This document shows positions 31,601 through 44,774 of a stretch of 64,000 nt of DNA, one piece after another. The notes beneath the pieces are model-generated. The model was given only the letters and a program-made list of their open reading frames with translations, was not told where the DNA came from and made no database searches. The position numbers and the translations under genes were made by a program. Position 1 is the first letter of the stretch. Each line of letters starts with the position of its first letter. The DNA lies in assembly GCA_015183035.1 (NCBI GenBank), contig JACZZP010000010.1:1488001-1552000 (forward strand), in the 5' to 3' direction. The DNA comes from Meloidogyne chitwoodi (taxonomy: Eukaryota > Nematoda > Chromadorea > Rhabditida > Meloidogynidae).

Positions 31601-33809
31601 CAACAGATAATAAACGATCTGAAGCTTCAATTAATTCTCTAAAAATTAAAAAATAAATAAATATATTAATTAAATAATATTATAAAAAAAAGATTACTCA
31701 TTTAATGCTGATTTTATTTCTTTTAATTCATTAATTAATATTTGAGATTTTTGATTTTCTTTTTGCTCTAATAATAATTTTGTTTTTAAATTATTTATAT
31801 TTAATTTATATTCATTAATTTCAATTTTATATTTTTCATTATTTTGATTTAATTCTTTAATTAATTTATTTTTTTCATCAATAAATTCTTTATTTAAAAT
31901 ATTTATTTGCTTAAAAATTAGAAAAATAAATATTATATTTTATAATTATTTAAATATTATAACCCATAAATTATAAATTTATATTATTTATTTAATTTTC
32001 CAAGGGTAAGGACACTAAAGTTTAATTAAAATTAATTATTTAATTAATTTACCTCTTCCATTATTTTTATTTTATCACTTTCTATCAATTTAATATTTTC
32101 TTCAATTTTTGCAATTTCAATAGATTTATCTGTTTTAACTTTTTCTAATTCATTAATTAATTTATTACGTTCAACAGTCCATTCAGACTCTTTTCTTTCA
32201 AATAAAAGTTTTGATTCTCTAAAATAATTAATTAATTAATTAATTTAATTTATTTTTTACTTTTCAATATTTTTTAATTCTCTTTCATTTTTTAATCTTT
32301 CATTTATTAATTCATCATTTGCTTGTGCTCTATATGCCTCAAGAGATGATTCTCCTCTTTTACGTTCATTTAAAGCTGAACGATCAATTGCAGAACGAAT
32401 AGAAATAATTAAATTATTAATTGAATCTGAACTTGAAATTGAAGAAATATTTAAAAATGGTAATGAATTAATTCTTTCAAATATTTCTTTTAGACGATTT
32501 TCAGCAGATTCTACCCGATTTTCAGCATCTTCATTTGAAGAAATTAACTTAAATTAAAAGAAAATATAAAAAAGTTATTAATTTAAAGTAAACAAAAAAT
32601 AAAATAAAAATTAATTTAAATAATTAAATTTTAACCTTTTGATTTTCTATTTGTAAAATATTAATCTCCTTTTCTTTTGTTTTTTCGAAGTCATCAAGTA
32701 AAATACGTTTATTCTATAAATAATAAAATAATATATGTAGGTCATCTTAGAGTTGTACACTTTTCTGTATTCCGGGATTACATAATTCTCTTCAGAGCTC
32801 TTAATAAAGGCCACTCTCTCATGTGATAAAGACGCAGAAATTGTGTACAGTTCCGGAAAAGAGCAGGTCATTTTACGTTTCTCTGACCTCAACTATCCAC
32901 TGGTCAGTTTTTCTGCGTCTTTATCAACGAGAGAGTGGCCTTTATTACAGAGCTCTGAAGAGAATTATGTAATCCCGGAATACAGAAAAGTGTACAACTC
33001 TAGTATATCTAATTAAAATTACCAAAATAATTTCTCTTTTTAATTGTCTAATTAATATTCTCATTTTTTGATTTAATTGAGAATTAATTTCATTTAATTC
33101 TAATTTTATATTTTCACGTAATTTATTTATATTTTTTTTTAATTTATAAAATTCTTGAATTATTTCTTTTAATTTTATTTTTTTTATTTCTTCTTCTTCT
33201 TTTTTATTTTTATTATTATTTAAAATTTTTGAAGAAATTGTTTGAGCAGTAAATAAATTTAAACGTTCCATTTGTTGTTCTAATGCAGAAAGACGATTTC
33301 TTTTTTTTTTAAATTTAATTTTAATTTAAAAATAAACCTAAATTGTCTTTCTGGCTGATTATTTTGTTCTTCTTCATAAAATATATTTTTAATAATAAAT
33401 TCATCATTTTCAAATATTTGTTGTCTTTTATCTGAAGTACTTGGTCTTTCAGGTAAAATTGTTGGGGAACTATTAATTTAAATTAATTTAATTATTTATT
33501 AAAAAAACAAACAAACAATCTTTCAGAGAAAAGAGGAGGTGAATGACTACGTGGCAAACGAAATTTTAAATTTTTTGTTTTTTCTAGTCGATATTGTGCC
33601 AATCTTTCTTGAACATTTGTAATCATTTCTCTTTGCTTTTTTTGTTCTTTAACTTCATTATCTATTCTTTTAGAAGCTAACCAAAGTTCACCGGGTATTT
33701 TATGTAAATCAATTAATGATTGGATTTGTTGTTGTTGTTGGGGGATTTCATTTAATAAATAAAGTTCTTGGTCATCTTCTTTACCGGAAAAAAGACTAGG
33801 CTCAGACAT
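28603..33809 (-). CDS. Large coiled-coil protein, possibly rootletin-like
   Basis: Many minus-strand exons, separated by short introns, run from ATG 33809 to the stop at 28603. The N-terminus (QSLIDLHKIPGELWLASKR) is followed by almost continuous heptad-type Glu/Lys/Leu/Asn-rich coiled coil. Near the C-terminus is ERNSLNKSLNTMERENSELQ, then LERRLEQRNSELEIERHRR. Length, order and the ERENSELQ-type block suggest rootletin/CROCC (CHE-10 in C. elegans), a ciliary rootlet protein, but generic coiled coil cannot be excluded. Exon borders between 28700 and 33500 are not all resolved. A MITE sits in one intron (32750-33000). Confidence 0.6.
32750..33000. mobile_element. TA-flanked hairpin MITE (251 bp)
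   Basis: Arms of about 93 bp (32750-32842 and 32908-33000) begin GAGTTGTACACTTTTCTGTA and are nearly perfect inverted copies; the loop is about 65 bp. TA flanks both ends (32748-32749 and 33001-33002), as expected for Tc1/mariner-type MITEs. It is GC-richer than the surroundings and lies in an intron of the coiled-coil gene. Confidence 0.85.
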
Positions 33810-35395
33810 TACTTTATTTTCTTTTTTTAATAGAGATTTTTGATAATACTAAATAAAAATAGAAAATAATACATTAATATTATTTTTAAAATATTTATAA
33901 CCTTTTTTCGTTTATTAATTTGAACAACAGAACAGAAAGTAGCTGCGACAGAAGGTGTAAATAATAACATACGCCTGTGCCTTTTTTGGCAGCAATTGTA
34001 AATAAAAATGTTTTTAGCATTCGATTTTACAAAATACTAAAAATTGGAAAAATAATTAGAAATACTTTAAATTTGAAAAAATAATAAATTTTAATAAGAA
34101 AACTTTAAATTTAAAAAATAGTTGGAAGAGCATTACTAATGACCATTTCAAAAATAAAATAAAAAAGGGGACATTGCGCACTTCTTTTTGGTTATTTATT
34201 TTATATAAATAAGTGTAATGGTTGCTATGACAATTTTATTGAAAAAATATATTATTGGAAACAGTTACAAGATGGTCAAAAAATAAATAAATTAATAATT
34301 TTATTATTAAAAATTATTTTAATATTTAATTAAAATACTAAAAATAAATAAAAATAAATTTACCTTAAAAAATTCAATTTCATTTCTTTTTTCATTAAAA
34401 ATTAAAATTAAAATATCAATTTGTTTATATAATAATTTATAATAAATTTTAAAAATAAATAAAAAAAGAATTAAAAATATTATTTGACAAAAAAGATTTA
34501 TTAAAATAAATAATAAATTAATTAAAATTAAAAATATTATAAACATTATTATTATTATTTTTTGTAGTTTTTAATATTTGAAGAATTTGGTCAAATTTTA
34601 ATAAAAAATAATTAGAATAATACATTACTTAAATTAAAAAATAAATTAAATTATTTTAAAAACAATTTTTGACTTAAAAAGAAAATAAATTTAAAAAAGA
34701 TTTTGAAAAGAAATTTTATTCATTTTATAGCAACTTGTTTTCATATTTTTTTGAAAAAAAATAAGTAAAAAAGGTGGTAGCAGTGACCAGCACTTAGTCG
34801 ATATTTTTTGCTATTTGGAAATTTTATTTTGGAAAAGAAATAAAAAAATTGAGGGAATATATATTTTTAGTAAATGTTAAATTTACTAAAAATAAGAATA
34901 TATTTTATTTTATAAATGCATGTGACATAAAAAAAGAAAATAAATAAATAAATAATAGTGCTTTTTAAAAATTTAAAAGTTGTTAGAATTATTTAATAAA
35001 ATAATAAAATAATTTAAATAAATAAATAAATAAATAAATAAAATTATTTAAATAAATTTAACCAAATATTAAATTTTATAAAATTACCTAATAATTTTTA
35101 TTTTTACTTCAATAATTTTTTAATAAATTAATGGATTTAAAGGGGGATTAAAAGAAAAGAAAAGAAAGTGCTTAAAATTAAATAATCAAACATTTAATTA
35201 TTTATCGATGCATAAGGGAAAAATAAAAGAAAAAATAAAACTTTAAATAAATTAAAAAAAAACAAGTTATAAAATTTTAATTATTCACAGCTAATTAAAG
35301 GAAAATAAGGCTTTAAATATATATTTTTTTACATTAATAAAAAACAAAAACATTTTTAAAAATTAATTAAATAAATAAATATATTTATTATATTA
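33810..35395. other. AT-rich intergenic region between divergent genes
   Basis: No supported gene. Open stretches here are low-complexity A/T. It separates the coiled-coil gene (minus) and the ground-like gene (plus). Confidence 0.3.
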
Positions 35396-35839
35396 ATGTA
35401 TTTATTTGATTTTTTAATAATTTTATTTTATTTATTTATTTTTCAATTAAATATTTCTAATCAAAATATTACTTCAGGTTTTGAATATTCAAAATAATTT
35501 TATATATTTAATTTTAAAAAATTAATTATTTCCCAAATTACAAAGAAATGTAACAATTTGAAAAATCATTTCTGGACAAAATAAGCTATAGAAAAAACTC
35601 CTTCTGAAAAAAATATTTTTGAAAGAATGTATTCTGTCAAAAATATTAGTATTTTATCCCTTAAAAAATATTAAAAAAATATTTAAATTATAAAAAATTA
35701 AAGTTAAAATATATTTTAGGACTTAAAAAAGGCAAATCTATCTATTATTTATTAAATACAGAAGAACAAATAATTAAAAGAAGAAAAAGAGTTGGTTTTC
35801 CATTTATTCCTCCTCTTCTATTTCCTTCAGCCCAATCTG

Positions 35840-35879
<40 letters not shown>

Positions 35880-37629
35880 TGGATCATCGGCAGCGGTGTC
35901 AAACAATTTGTAAATAAATTATTATTTTTTCAATATATTATATTTAAATAATAAATAATTAAGTAATTACCAACCTCAACAATTTCAACAATATGAACAA
36001 TATAATCAAGGAACATTTCAAGAACAATTTCCAGAAGAACCTGGGCCCCAATTTGAACAACAATCACAATTCCAACAACAATCCCAATCACAGGCTGAGT
36101 CTCAATCACAGTCGCAATCACAATCAAATTCACAATCGCAGTCCCAATCAAATTCACAGTCAAATTCCCAATCACAATCAAATTCACAGTCAAATTCACA
36201 ATCACAATCAAATTCACAATCAAATTCCCAAGCACAATCAGCACAATCTTCATCAGGTGGCGAATCATCATCTTTTGACAATCCACCACCTTCTTCTGAT
36301 TATCAAGAACCACTTCCATATGAAACTGAACAACAACCATTTGGTTATATATTTAATTTTAAAAAATATTTTTTTAATAAAATTCTTTTCTCAGAACCTC
36401 CTCAAGAGCCACAATTTCCACCAGCCCAACAATTTCAACCAGCCCAACCTCCTCCGTCTGTTCAACAACCTCCAATTCAACCACCTCCTCCACAAACCTC
36501 AATAAATCCACCCACTACTACCCCCACTACTACCAGTACTTCTACTCATCAATCTACTACTCAAAGATCACAAGATACTGAACTTGTTCGTTATCCATTA
36601 CCTGAATGTTATACTAACGATGATAAAATGATGTGTTGTAATTCTGGGGTATTTTATTAATAAAATAATTAATTAATTAATTAATTAATTAATTTAATAG
36701 TTAGAAGATATAATGAGAGATGCATATAAACAATTAGTTCAAGAAAAAGGAAATGATTTATTTCACAGGTAATTATATAAATTATTTAAATTTAATTTAA
36801 TTTATATTTTATAGATGTAATATTCAAAAAATAGCTAATAAACTTCAAGAATTATCTGAATTAAAATTTAATACAACATTTGAAGTAATAACTGCAATTA
36901 GTGATTTTGCAAGTAAAAGTCATTTTTGGAGTAATTATATTTGTAAAATACATAAAGATGGACGGTATTTTTTTATTAAAAAGATTTTTTATATTTATTA
37001 ATTTTTTAGTTATATTTTGGTTTATGCAACTCCAAAACATGGAAGAAATCAAAATATTAATAAAGGAAAAAAGGGTATTTAAAATTAATTTTAAAAATAT
37101 TTAAAAAAATGATTTCATTTAAAGGAAATATTAATAAACATTCTAAAAAAGAAGAAAATAATTTATATGAAATAGAAGAATATAAAACAAAAAAACCAGA
37201 AGAATTAAATAAAGCATCTTCTCCCTCAATTTCTCCATATTTAATTTCTTTAGTAACTGATAAAATTGAAAATAATTATGGAATAGAATCTGAATTATCT
37301 ACTACTATTTCTTCAAAATATAAAATAAAAAATTCAAAAAATAGTGAAGAATTAGTAGCAGCACCAAATAAAATAAATACACCCCCAACACCTGTTAGCG
37401 AAGGTTTTTTTTAATATTTATTTATTTTTTAATATTTTTATCTAATAAAGAAGATGATTCTAAAGAAGAAAGTAAAGAAGAAGAAGAAGAAAAATCAGAA
37501 GAATCTTCAGAAAAAATAAGTGAAGAAAATATTGATGAAGAAGATCATGAGGCAGTAATTCATGGAAAAAATAACACAAATAAAAATATTTTAAATATGA
37601 AATTATTAATTGCAAAAAAACAATATTAA
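35396..37629 (+). CDS. Ground-like domain protein (hedgehog-related family), 9 exons
   Basis: Exons: 35396-35477, 35720-35909, 35964-36343, 36395-36648, 36701-36768, 36815-36964, 37010-37074, 37125-37403, 37451-37629; phases agree, 548 aa. It has a signal peptide, a Ser/Ala run, then a long Gln/Ser/Asn repeat tract (SQSNSQ units) and a Pro/Thr linker. The ground-like domain follows: CYTNDDKMMCCNSG, RCNIQKIANKLQE, TFEVITAISDFASKSHFW, ICKIH and YILVYATP. This is a nematode secreted family expressed in epithelia. The C-terminus is an unusual acidic tail of about 180 residues. The acceptor at 35963 is weak. Confidence 0.85.
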
Positions 37630-38027
37630 ATTAATTAATTTATTTATTATTTTATATGTATATAATTTAATAATTTATTTTATAAAAATAAATAAATATA
37701 TAAAATCACTACAATATTTTAAATTTTATTTTTATTAAATTAATTTTTTTAATTAAAACTTTTTTTAAATATTAGAGGTATATATTTATAATTTAAAATA
37801 TATAAATTTTTTAAAAATAATATTTAAAAGATCAAAGATATGGGAAGAATAATATTATTCTAAAAATTGAAAAAAAAAGTAAATTAAAAATTAATTTTTT
37901 TTTAAATTGAATCTAAGAAACAAAAAATAAAATAGTAGTAAATATAATTAATTAAAATGACTAGAAAAAAAAGAAAAAAATACCCATAATAATAATTAAA
38001 AATAAAATAATATATTTATTTTTTATC

Positions 38028-39954
38028 TTAATCATTCTTTTTAAATTTATTAATTAAATATCCAGGTGGATAACAACTATTATCCCACCTAAATAATTAA
38101 TTTAAAATAAATAATTTAATTAATTAATTAAAACCATTTATTAATTGGAGATGAAATTGTAATTATTGGACGTGGATTTATTTGTGTTAATTTACAAATT
38201 TGACAAACACCAAAAAGTTTTTCTGCTCTAGGATCTGTATTTGAATTCATTTTAATGGAAATATAATCAAATCTCCATGTTAAATATTGACTTAAAAAAT
38301 ATTTAAAAATTAAATAATAAATTAATTTACATATATTCTTTTGGTTTATTAATTAAATTTAATAAATAATAAGTAAATTCTTTAATATTTGAATAATCAT
38401 CAACAGCTATAAAAGAGGCTGGAGGAAGTAAATGTTCAACAAAACTTCTTTTCAAAACAATAGGAACAGATAAAGTACCTAATCCTTGCTCCCAAATTTT
38501 TTCTGTTAAATAATCAAGGCATAAACTATTTTCTGCAGCAAAATAGAAATAATAACTTTAAAAAATAATATTATTTAATTTATTTAAAATTAATTAATTT
38601 ACTCAATATCCAACATTTGCAAACAATTTTCTTTTTTTGAACATTTTAATGGACCACATTCCCCATAAATATCAATATTAATATATTTCTATAAATAAAT
38701 GTCAAATAATATTATAATATATTAGATATTTTCAATCATTTTTTAAATTAATTTATTACCTGCATTTCTTTGGCAATCCATTCCCGACCACTTTGAGTTG
38801 AACAATGACTAACAAACCTTTAAAAAAAGATATTTTTTTAAATAATAATATTAAATAAATATTTAAAATATTTACCATGCAATTGGTTTACTTTTTTTTG
38901 CAATTAATTTTGTTAAATATTCATAAATTTTATTTTTATTTGGTTTAGATTCAGGGGCAAGTAATGCAGCAAAACCTTTATATTTAAAAATTAATTAATT
39001 TTTTAAATATTTTTTAATAAAAAATAAAAATTAATAATTTTTTAACCATAAGGAGAAGCTCCAGGTGTATCCATTCTAAATCCAAAGCTCATATTAAAAA
39101 AATTTGAAGGAGAATCTAGAGGCATATATGCAGGAGATTCCTTTAAAATATTTATAATTGTTAAATTAATAATTAAAATTTTATTTTTTTAATTATTTAA
39201 TTATTTTCATATACAAACTTGGCTATAAAAAACAAAATATTGTCCAGTTCTCCTTTCAATATTTGCATAAGAATTTCCAAAAATAACAGCACTTGCTTCA
39301 GGTAACAAAGATTGATTATCAGTTATTTTACAATTCCATTCGGGACATAAAATAAAAAATGTTTTTTTTTTATTTTTAAAAATTATTTAAATAATGCTCA
39401 CGAACAGCCACGAATTATGGAGTCATCAAATAATCCATTCCACATTAATATTATTGACTGATCTAAAATTGAAAAAAAAAAATATAATTATTTAATTATA
39501 ATTTAATTAAAATAATTTAAAGAGATAATTTAACTTAATTAGGTAAATATTTTTAAAAAATCTAATAATATTCTTAAATACTGTAAATTAAAAAAAACAT
39601 TTAAAAATTACTTTTTGGTTTATCGAAAAGTATTGCCCGTTCTTCTAATGAAGCACTTCCTTCAGGTAAAAGTAATTTTACAATAGTAATTTCTTTTCCT
39701 TTGTCATCATTAATTTTATATTTAAATTGAGTATTATTATTTTGTAAATAATAATTATTATTATCTTCTTTAAAATTAAATTTATAACCCTTAAAAATAA
39801 TAAAAATTTAATTTTATTTAATAAAAAAACAAACCAATTGTTTAATAATAAAATAAATAATATAACAAGAATATATTAAAGATGCAATAATTATAATAAA
39901 ATAATAGAAAATTTTAAATTTTAGCCGAAAAGAGCAAAAAGGATAATATCTCAT
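38028..39954 (-). CDS. Alpha-1,3-fucosyltransferase (GT10), Golgi type II membrane
   Basis: Minus strand, multi-exon, ATG 39954, stop 38028. Exon 1 (39954-39835) encodes a short cytosolic tail and a signal-anchor helix. The catalytic part includes ESPAYMP, SFGFRMD, WFVSHCSTQSGREW, CGPLKCSKKENC and the GT10 hallmark YFYFAAENSLCLDYLTEKIWEQ followed by VPIVLKRS and PPASFIAVDDY. It ends with CQICKLT and WWDNSCYPPGY. It transfers fucose from GDP-fucose to N-glycan or glycolipid GlcNAc in the Golgi. Family and strand are firm; inner exon borders were followed but not all phased. Confidence 0.85.
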
Positions 39955-40793
39955 TTTTTTAAATAAATTATTTTATCTAATATTTATTAAAATTTTATAA
40001 AAAATAATGGTAAAAAATTGACAAAAAATTTTAAATGTCAACTTAATAATTGCTTTTGACACAAATAAAAATCTCTTTTTTATTTTCTTGTTTTATTTTG
40101 AAGGTGGGGGGCCATAAAAAGAAAAATGGCACATTTGAAAGAAATTTTTTATGACTAAAAAAGCATGAATGAAGTGAATGAGTTAAGGAAAAACGTAATT
40201 TTTTTATTTTCCCATAATTTTCCTATTTTATTAATATTAAAAAATTTAAAGTTTAAATTATATGTAAAATTAAAAAAAAAAGAAAAAAACATATTTGAAA
40301 AGATATAAGTATTTTGCATAAAAACTAAAATAATAAGAATTATTGTTATTTATTTTTTTATTTAAAAATAAAATAAATAATAGAGAAATTTCGATTTGAA
40401 TATATTTTCAAATTTTTTCCTTTAAAATCGTCCCTATTGTAAATTTTTACCATTTTTTATGAGTTTAAAAATTTACAATAAATATGTGGCAACAAAAAAA
40501 GTGGTAAAAAATGAGAATCAATGACTGGCCAGATATTTATGTATTTATATTATTTACACAGTTGTTATCATTCTTCTAAATTTTAAATTATATAATATAT
40601 ATATGTGTTAATTTTATCAAAAATTATTTAAATTTTAATCCAAATATCAAAGAATTTATTCGATATCTTTAGTTAATATAATTATAACATAATTCCACAA
40701 AAAGAAAAAATTTAGATGGTTTTACATAAAATTGCAGTAAATGCACATAAGTAATTATTGAGGTTTTATTTAAAATATTGATTCAGTTAATCA
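39955..40793. other. AT-rich intergenic region
   Basis: Upstream of the fucosyltransferase and downstream of the next minus-strand gene. No ORF supported. Confidence 0.3.
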
Positions 40794-42677
40794 TTAAAGG
40801 AAGTTTCCAGATTCCCGTTGAGCAGCCAATTCATTCAATAAGCGCTGCGCAACATTTTCCACAGGCTCCAATGTTCGAGGAGTTGTCGAAGATGGAGGAT
40901 GACCATTCTCACAACCTAAAAAATATTAAATTAATCACAGAAGATAGAAAATTTAATTCCTAAATGCTCAATCCTATTTGTTATTGTAACCTCCAATGTC
41001 CTTCAAATCACGAACAAGCTCCGAACATTTGTTGACCATTTTTCGACCTAAAAAATTAATTAAAAATTTAATAATAAAATTCAAAATAATCACAAAAATA
41101 TAATATAAAAATAGAAAGATTTTAAATATATATAACTTTAAATAAATTATAAACTCTTCTTTATTAAAAAAATAGGATAGCCTACTTAATGCAGCATGTA
41201 ATTTTCTTTTATGAGTTTCAAATGTTTCTTCTAGACGTCGCCAATTATTGTAATATTCTTCACGTTGAGCAGCCAAACGTTGTGTTTCACGCAATGCATC
41301 TTGAAGAGCTTCTTCAAAACGATTACGTTGAGAACGGGTTGCTTGTTGATAGCGTTCAATTTCAGCGCGATGTGCAGTCTTTAACTCGGAGATTACTTCT
41401 TTCTTTTTAGCTTCCTGAAAGTAATTCAAGGTAAGAAAAATTATTTAATTAGAATCATAAAAAGTAAAAATCGAAATTTATTTAAAATTTTACCAATAAT
41501 TTATCCATGTCGCGTTCCTTCTCAGCTAATAGATTCTGAAACTCACGTCGGTTTCTAACAATCTCTTGATCTCGTCTATCACGATCCTCTCCAAGCGATT
41601 CAATGAGAGCATCACGTTCGCGTAATTCACCCATTGTTTGATTTTCTCTTTCGCGAAGTGTTTCAATCAGTTCGTCTCGTTCGGTTAAATGAGTAGATAA
41701 TGCTAATTTTTAAAATTAAGTTTAAACTATTATAATAAATACCATCACGTTCATGTAATAAACGATCTCGCTCTAACGCTAAATTATTCTTATCAGATTG
41801 TAATTTGTTAACTTGTTGAGTAAGTGATGTTGATTCCTTAAAAATAAACATTTATTTTAATATTAAAAAATATTAATTTAAGGTCCATTCACAAAACCTG
41901 ATTAAGGGCAGTTGACTGTTCTCTAAGCCGAACAATAGTCTGTTCATGTTGTTCACATTGATTCCTATAGCGATTTAAATCCAGACTCAATGACTCAACG
42001 CGAGCATTTGATGATTTCAAAATTGATGTACGACGTCTTTCGGCATCCATAAAATGACGAAGAGTTCGAACAGCTTCATCCGACATCTGATATTTTTTAA
42101 ATTTTTATGACCAAAAATCAAAGAATTCTTAAAATTTAAACCTCCTTATTAAGACGCATTTGTTCTGAACAAATAGTTTCAGCCATCGTTACGCGCGTTT
42201 CGAGTGCATCCAAACGATGAACCTGTTGTTTATTACGTCGTTCCAATTCTTTAAAACGCATCAGATAGGACTCAGCCAGTTGACGTATACTTGCTAAATC
42301 ACCAGTCTAAAGAGAATAATAAAGACAATGGATCGATAAACTAAGTTTAGCTCTTATCACATTTATATTTTATCTAAAAATAAGAAAAGCTTTTAATTTA
42401 TAAAAAAGACTCGAATTCTGTTTCGTTCCGCTTCAATTTCTGAAGTTCGTGGTAAAGCAAAGTCCGTACTAAGCTCAGATTGAGGAATTGTAATGGAATT
42501 AAGATGCCCCAAACGAGTTTGAATCTGAATCACATACTGCTCTAATTGATTTATTGTTCTGTTTAATTAGGTTTTCAAAAATAATATTAAGACAAAAAAC
42601 CTAGGGATGTTTTGAACAATTGTATCATCATCCTCTTGCGTAGATGAGTGCTGATCGGAATTAGGCACTGGAAACAT
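40794..42677 (-). CDS. Coiled-coil protein of unknown function, multi-exon
   Basis: ATG 42677, stop 40794. Exons follow the order TINQLEQYVIQIQTRLGHL, RLDALETRVTMAETICSEQM, the DEAVRTLRHFMDAERRRTS block (about 42086-41900), STSLTQQVNKLQSD, ELIETLRERENQTMGELRERD, EAKKKEVISELKTAHRAEIE and a final exon ending AAQRESGNFL. Almost the whole protein is predicted coiled coil, Arg/Glu-rich. An alternative end in the previous exon is a stop right after KDIGGYNNK. No domain beyond coiled coil is recognised; a centrosomal or cytoskeletal role would be a guess. Confidence 0.6.
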
Positions 42678-43091
42678 TCTCTATTACTAGAATAAAAAAA
42701 TGAAAATTAATAAAAATATCATAAAGATACATATATCGAAAAAATGTAGGACTTTTATTTATTACGAACAAAAAACAAGCTTAAAATTTTTCTGCACTCT
42801 TTAATAAAAAGTATACACAAATTCATTATGGCGTACTCTACAAAAAAAAACCAAACCAAACAGAAAAAATGATAAAGAATTGCTTGTTCAAATTTTTTAT
42901 TAAGCGCAAAAGTCGTCCGCACCCTAGTGTCCTCATGGCCGATTCAGGATGAAACAGCCGAGATGCGCTCAAAATCAGACTGAAAATTTTTATTTTTCTT
43001 CGAAATAAGTTTTGGATTTTAATTTGTTCATATTTATTCTTTTTTTTTTAATAAAATATATATTTTTTTTTATTTTAGTAATTTTTCTTAA

Positions 43092-44541
43092 ATGAATGAT
43101 AACGAAAAAAACCGTCCTCGACCTGTTCTTAAAGAAGGTGAGTGGGCTTGTGTTGATGCTAAATGTGCTTTTATTAACGGAGAGAAGAGAACTAGCTGCC
43201 AAAAATGCGGAAAGGGTATTAAATTTCAAAATTATAAACTAAAAATGTTAACATTTAAAAACATAAAAATAAAATGCATAATTAAAATAAATAAATAATT
43301 ACAGCTAAGCCACGTGCTAAGCAACGTGTGGGAAAAGAAATTGGTAAAGATGCAGCAGAAAAATCAAAGGGTCTTTTTGCAGCTGAAGATTGGGTTTGTT
43401 CAAAGTTAGTTACCTAAATTCTGACATGCCGATTGTTTATTAATTTAAATAATTTTCAGATGTGGGAATGTTAACTGGGCTAGGCGGCATATGTGCAATA
43501 TTTGCAATGCCCCAAAATTAGCAGATCTTGAAGTTCGTACAGGTTATGGCGGTGGTTATATGGATCGGGAGGATGTGAGTTAATAAATATTCTTCAGAGA
43601 TTTTTAATATTTTAACAAATTATATTTCATCTAGTCTTGATTATACATTTTTTTAATATGTATTTTTTAAAATTTAAGCGGTATAACTAATTAAGGTTGA
43701 GTACATTGAACGCGATGATGCTGACGAAGAATTTGATGAATTTGGTCGAAAGAAGCGACGTACTAAAAAAGATCCTTCTTCTTCAAATGCTATGGTTAAT
43801 TTTTATTTTAACTTCTAAATCTTTTAAGAATGATGATGAATCTCAAAAATCATTTGAAGCCGAGACTCCTGAAGTTATAATAAAGAAGGAAGAAAATGTT
43901 GAAAAAATTGAAGAGAAGAAAGAGGAGAAAAAAGAAGAAGTTTATAATCTTTTCTTAAATCATTTAAGAAAACATTTTTAGGTTGATGAGGAGGAGGAGG
44001 AAGAAGACGAGGACGAAGGTGATTTGGATAAATATGATTTGACTGCTAATATGGAATTGGCTAGTTTTAAAGTAAATTTGGAAATTCTTAGAAGAAAAAT
44101 GATTATTGAAAGTAGAAGAGATTCGATGAAAAAGACTAATGAACAATTTAATGGTGATTCTGACTCTCTCGATAGTTCTGAGTTTGTTTTTATTAAATAT
44201 TATTTGGCATTAGTTTTTTGGATTTGATGTTATTTTTATTGGTTTTCCTCAATTAAGCTGTTCTTGTTCATGTAGCGGTGGTGATTGCTCTTGTGTTTAT
44301 AGCGATGAAGAAGAAAAGCAAGAGGAAATTGAGACAAAGCGTATTAAATTGGAACCTGAAGAAGTAATTAGGTTAATGATTAGTTCATATTCTATATAAA
44401 ATAATATTTTTTGATTGTAGGGACCAGAGAGACCACCACAAATTGGAAAAAGGAAAAGAAAAGGAAAAAGATGTTCGTCGTCGCTCGAGAAGTCGCGAAC
44501 GTGAACGACATCGAAATCGTGACCATTATCGTCGTCGATAA
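43092..44541 (+). CDS. ZRANB2: ZRANB2/ZNF265-like splicing factor
   Basis: Exons include 43092-43215, 43305-43404, 43460-43574, 43696 onward, and further exons to the stop at 44539-44541. Two RanBP2-type zinc fingers are clear: GEWACVDAKCAFINGEKRTSCQKCG and EDWVCSKCGNVNWARRHMCNICN, separated by a Lys-rich linker. The GYGGGYMDREDVEYIERDD stretch is typical of the ZRANB2 family. An acidic region, a short CSCSCSGG stretch and a C-terminal Arg/Ser-like tail (RRRSRSRERERHR type) follow. The human protein is nuclear and binds 5' splice-site RNA. Confidence 0.85.
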
Positions 44542-44774
44542 AAATATAGTAATTGATTCATAAAAATTAAAATTTTGTTATAAATTTAAAAATTTCCAAT
44601 TTTGTCTTTTTTGAAATTAAGATTTAATAATAAAATTGAACCTTAATATTGATTTAATTAATTTATTATAAAGTTAAATGTTTACTTTAATTATCTTATA
44701 TATTAGTTATGATTTTTCTTATATTTTTTGAATTAATTTACATATTTCAATCATAATTAGTTTAATTATCGTTA

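Noticed and set aside
35930..36340. 136-codon Val/Ile-rich minus-strand ORF
   Set aside because: Antisense of the Gln/Ser repeat tract in the ground-like gene; repetitive shadow.
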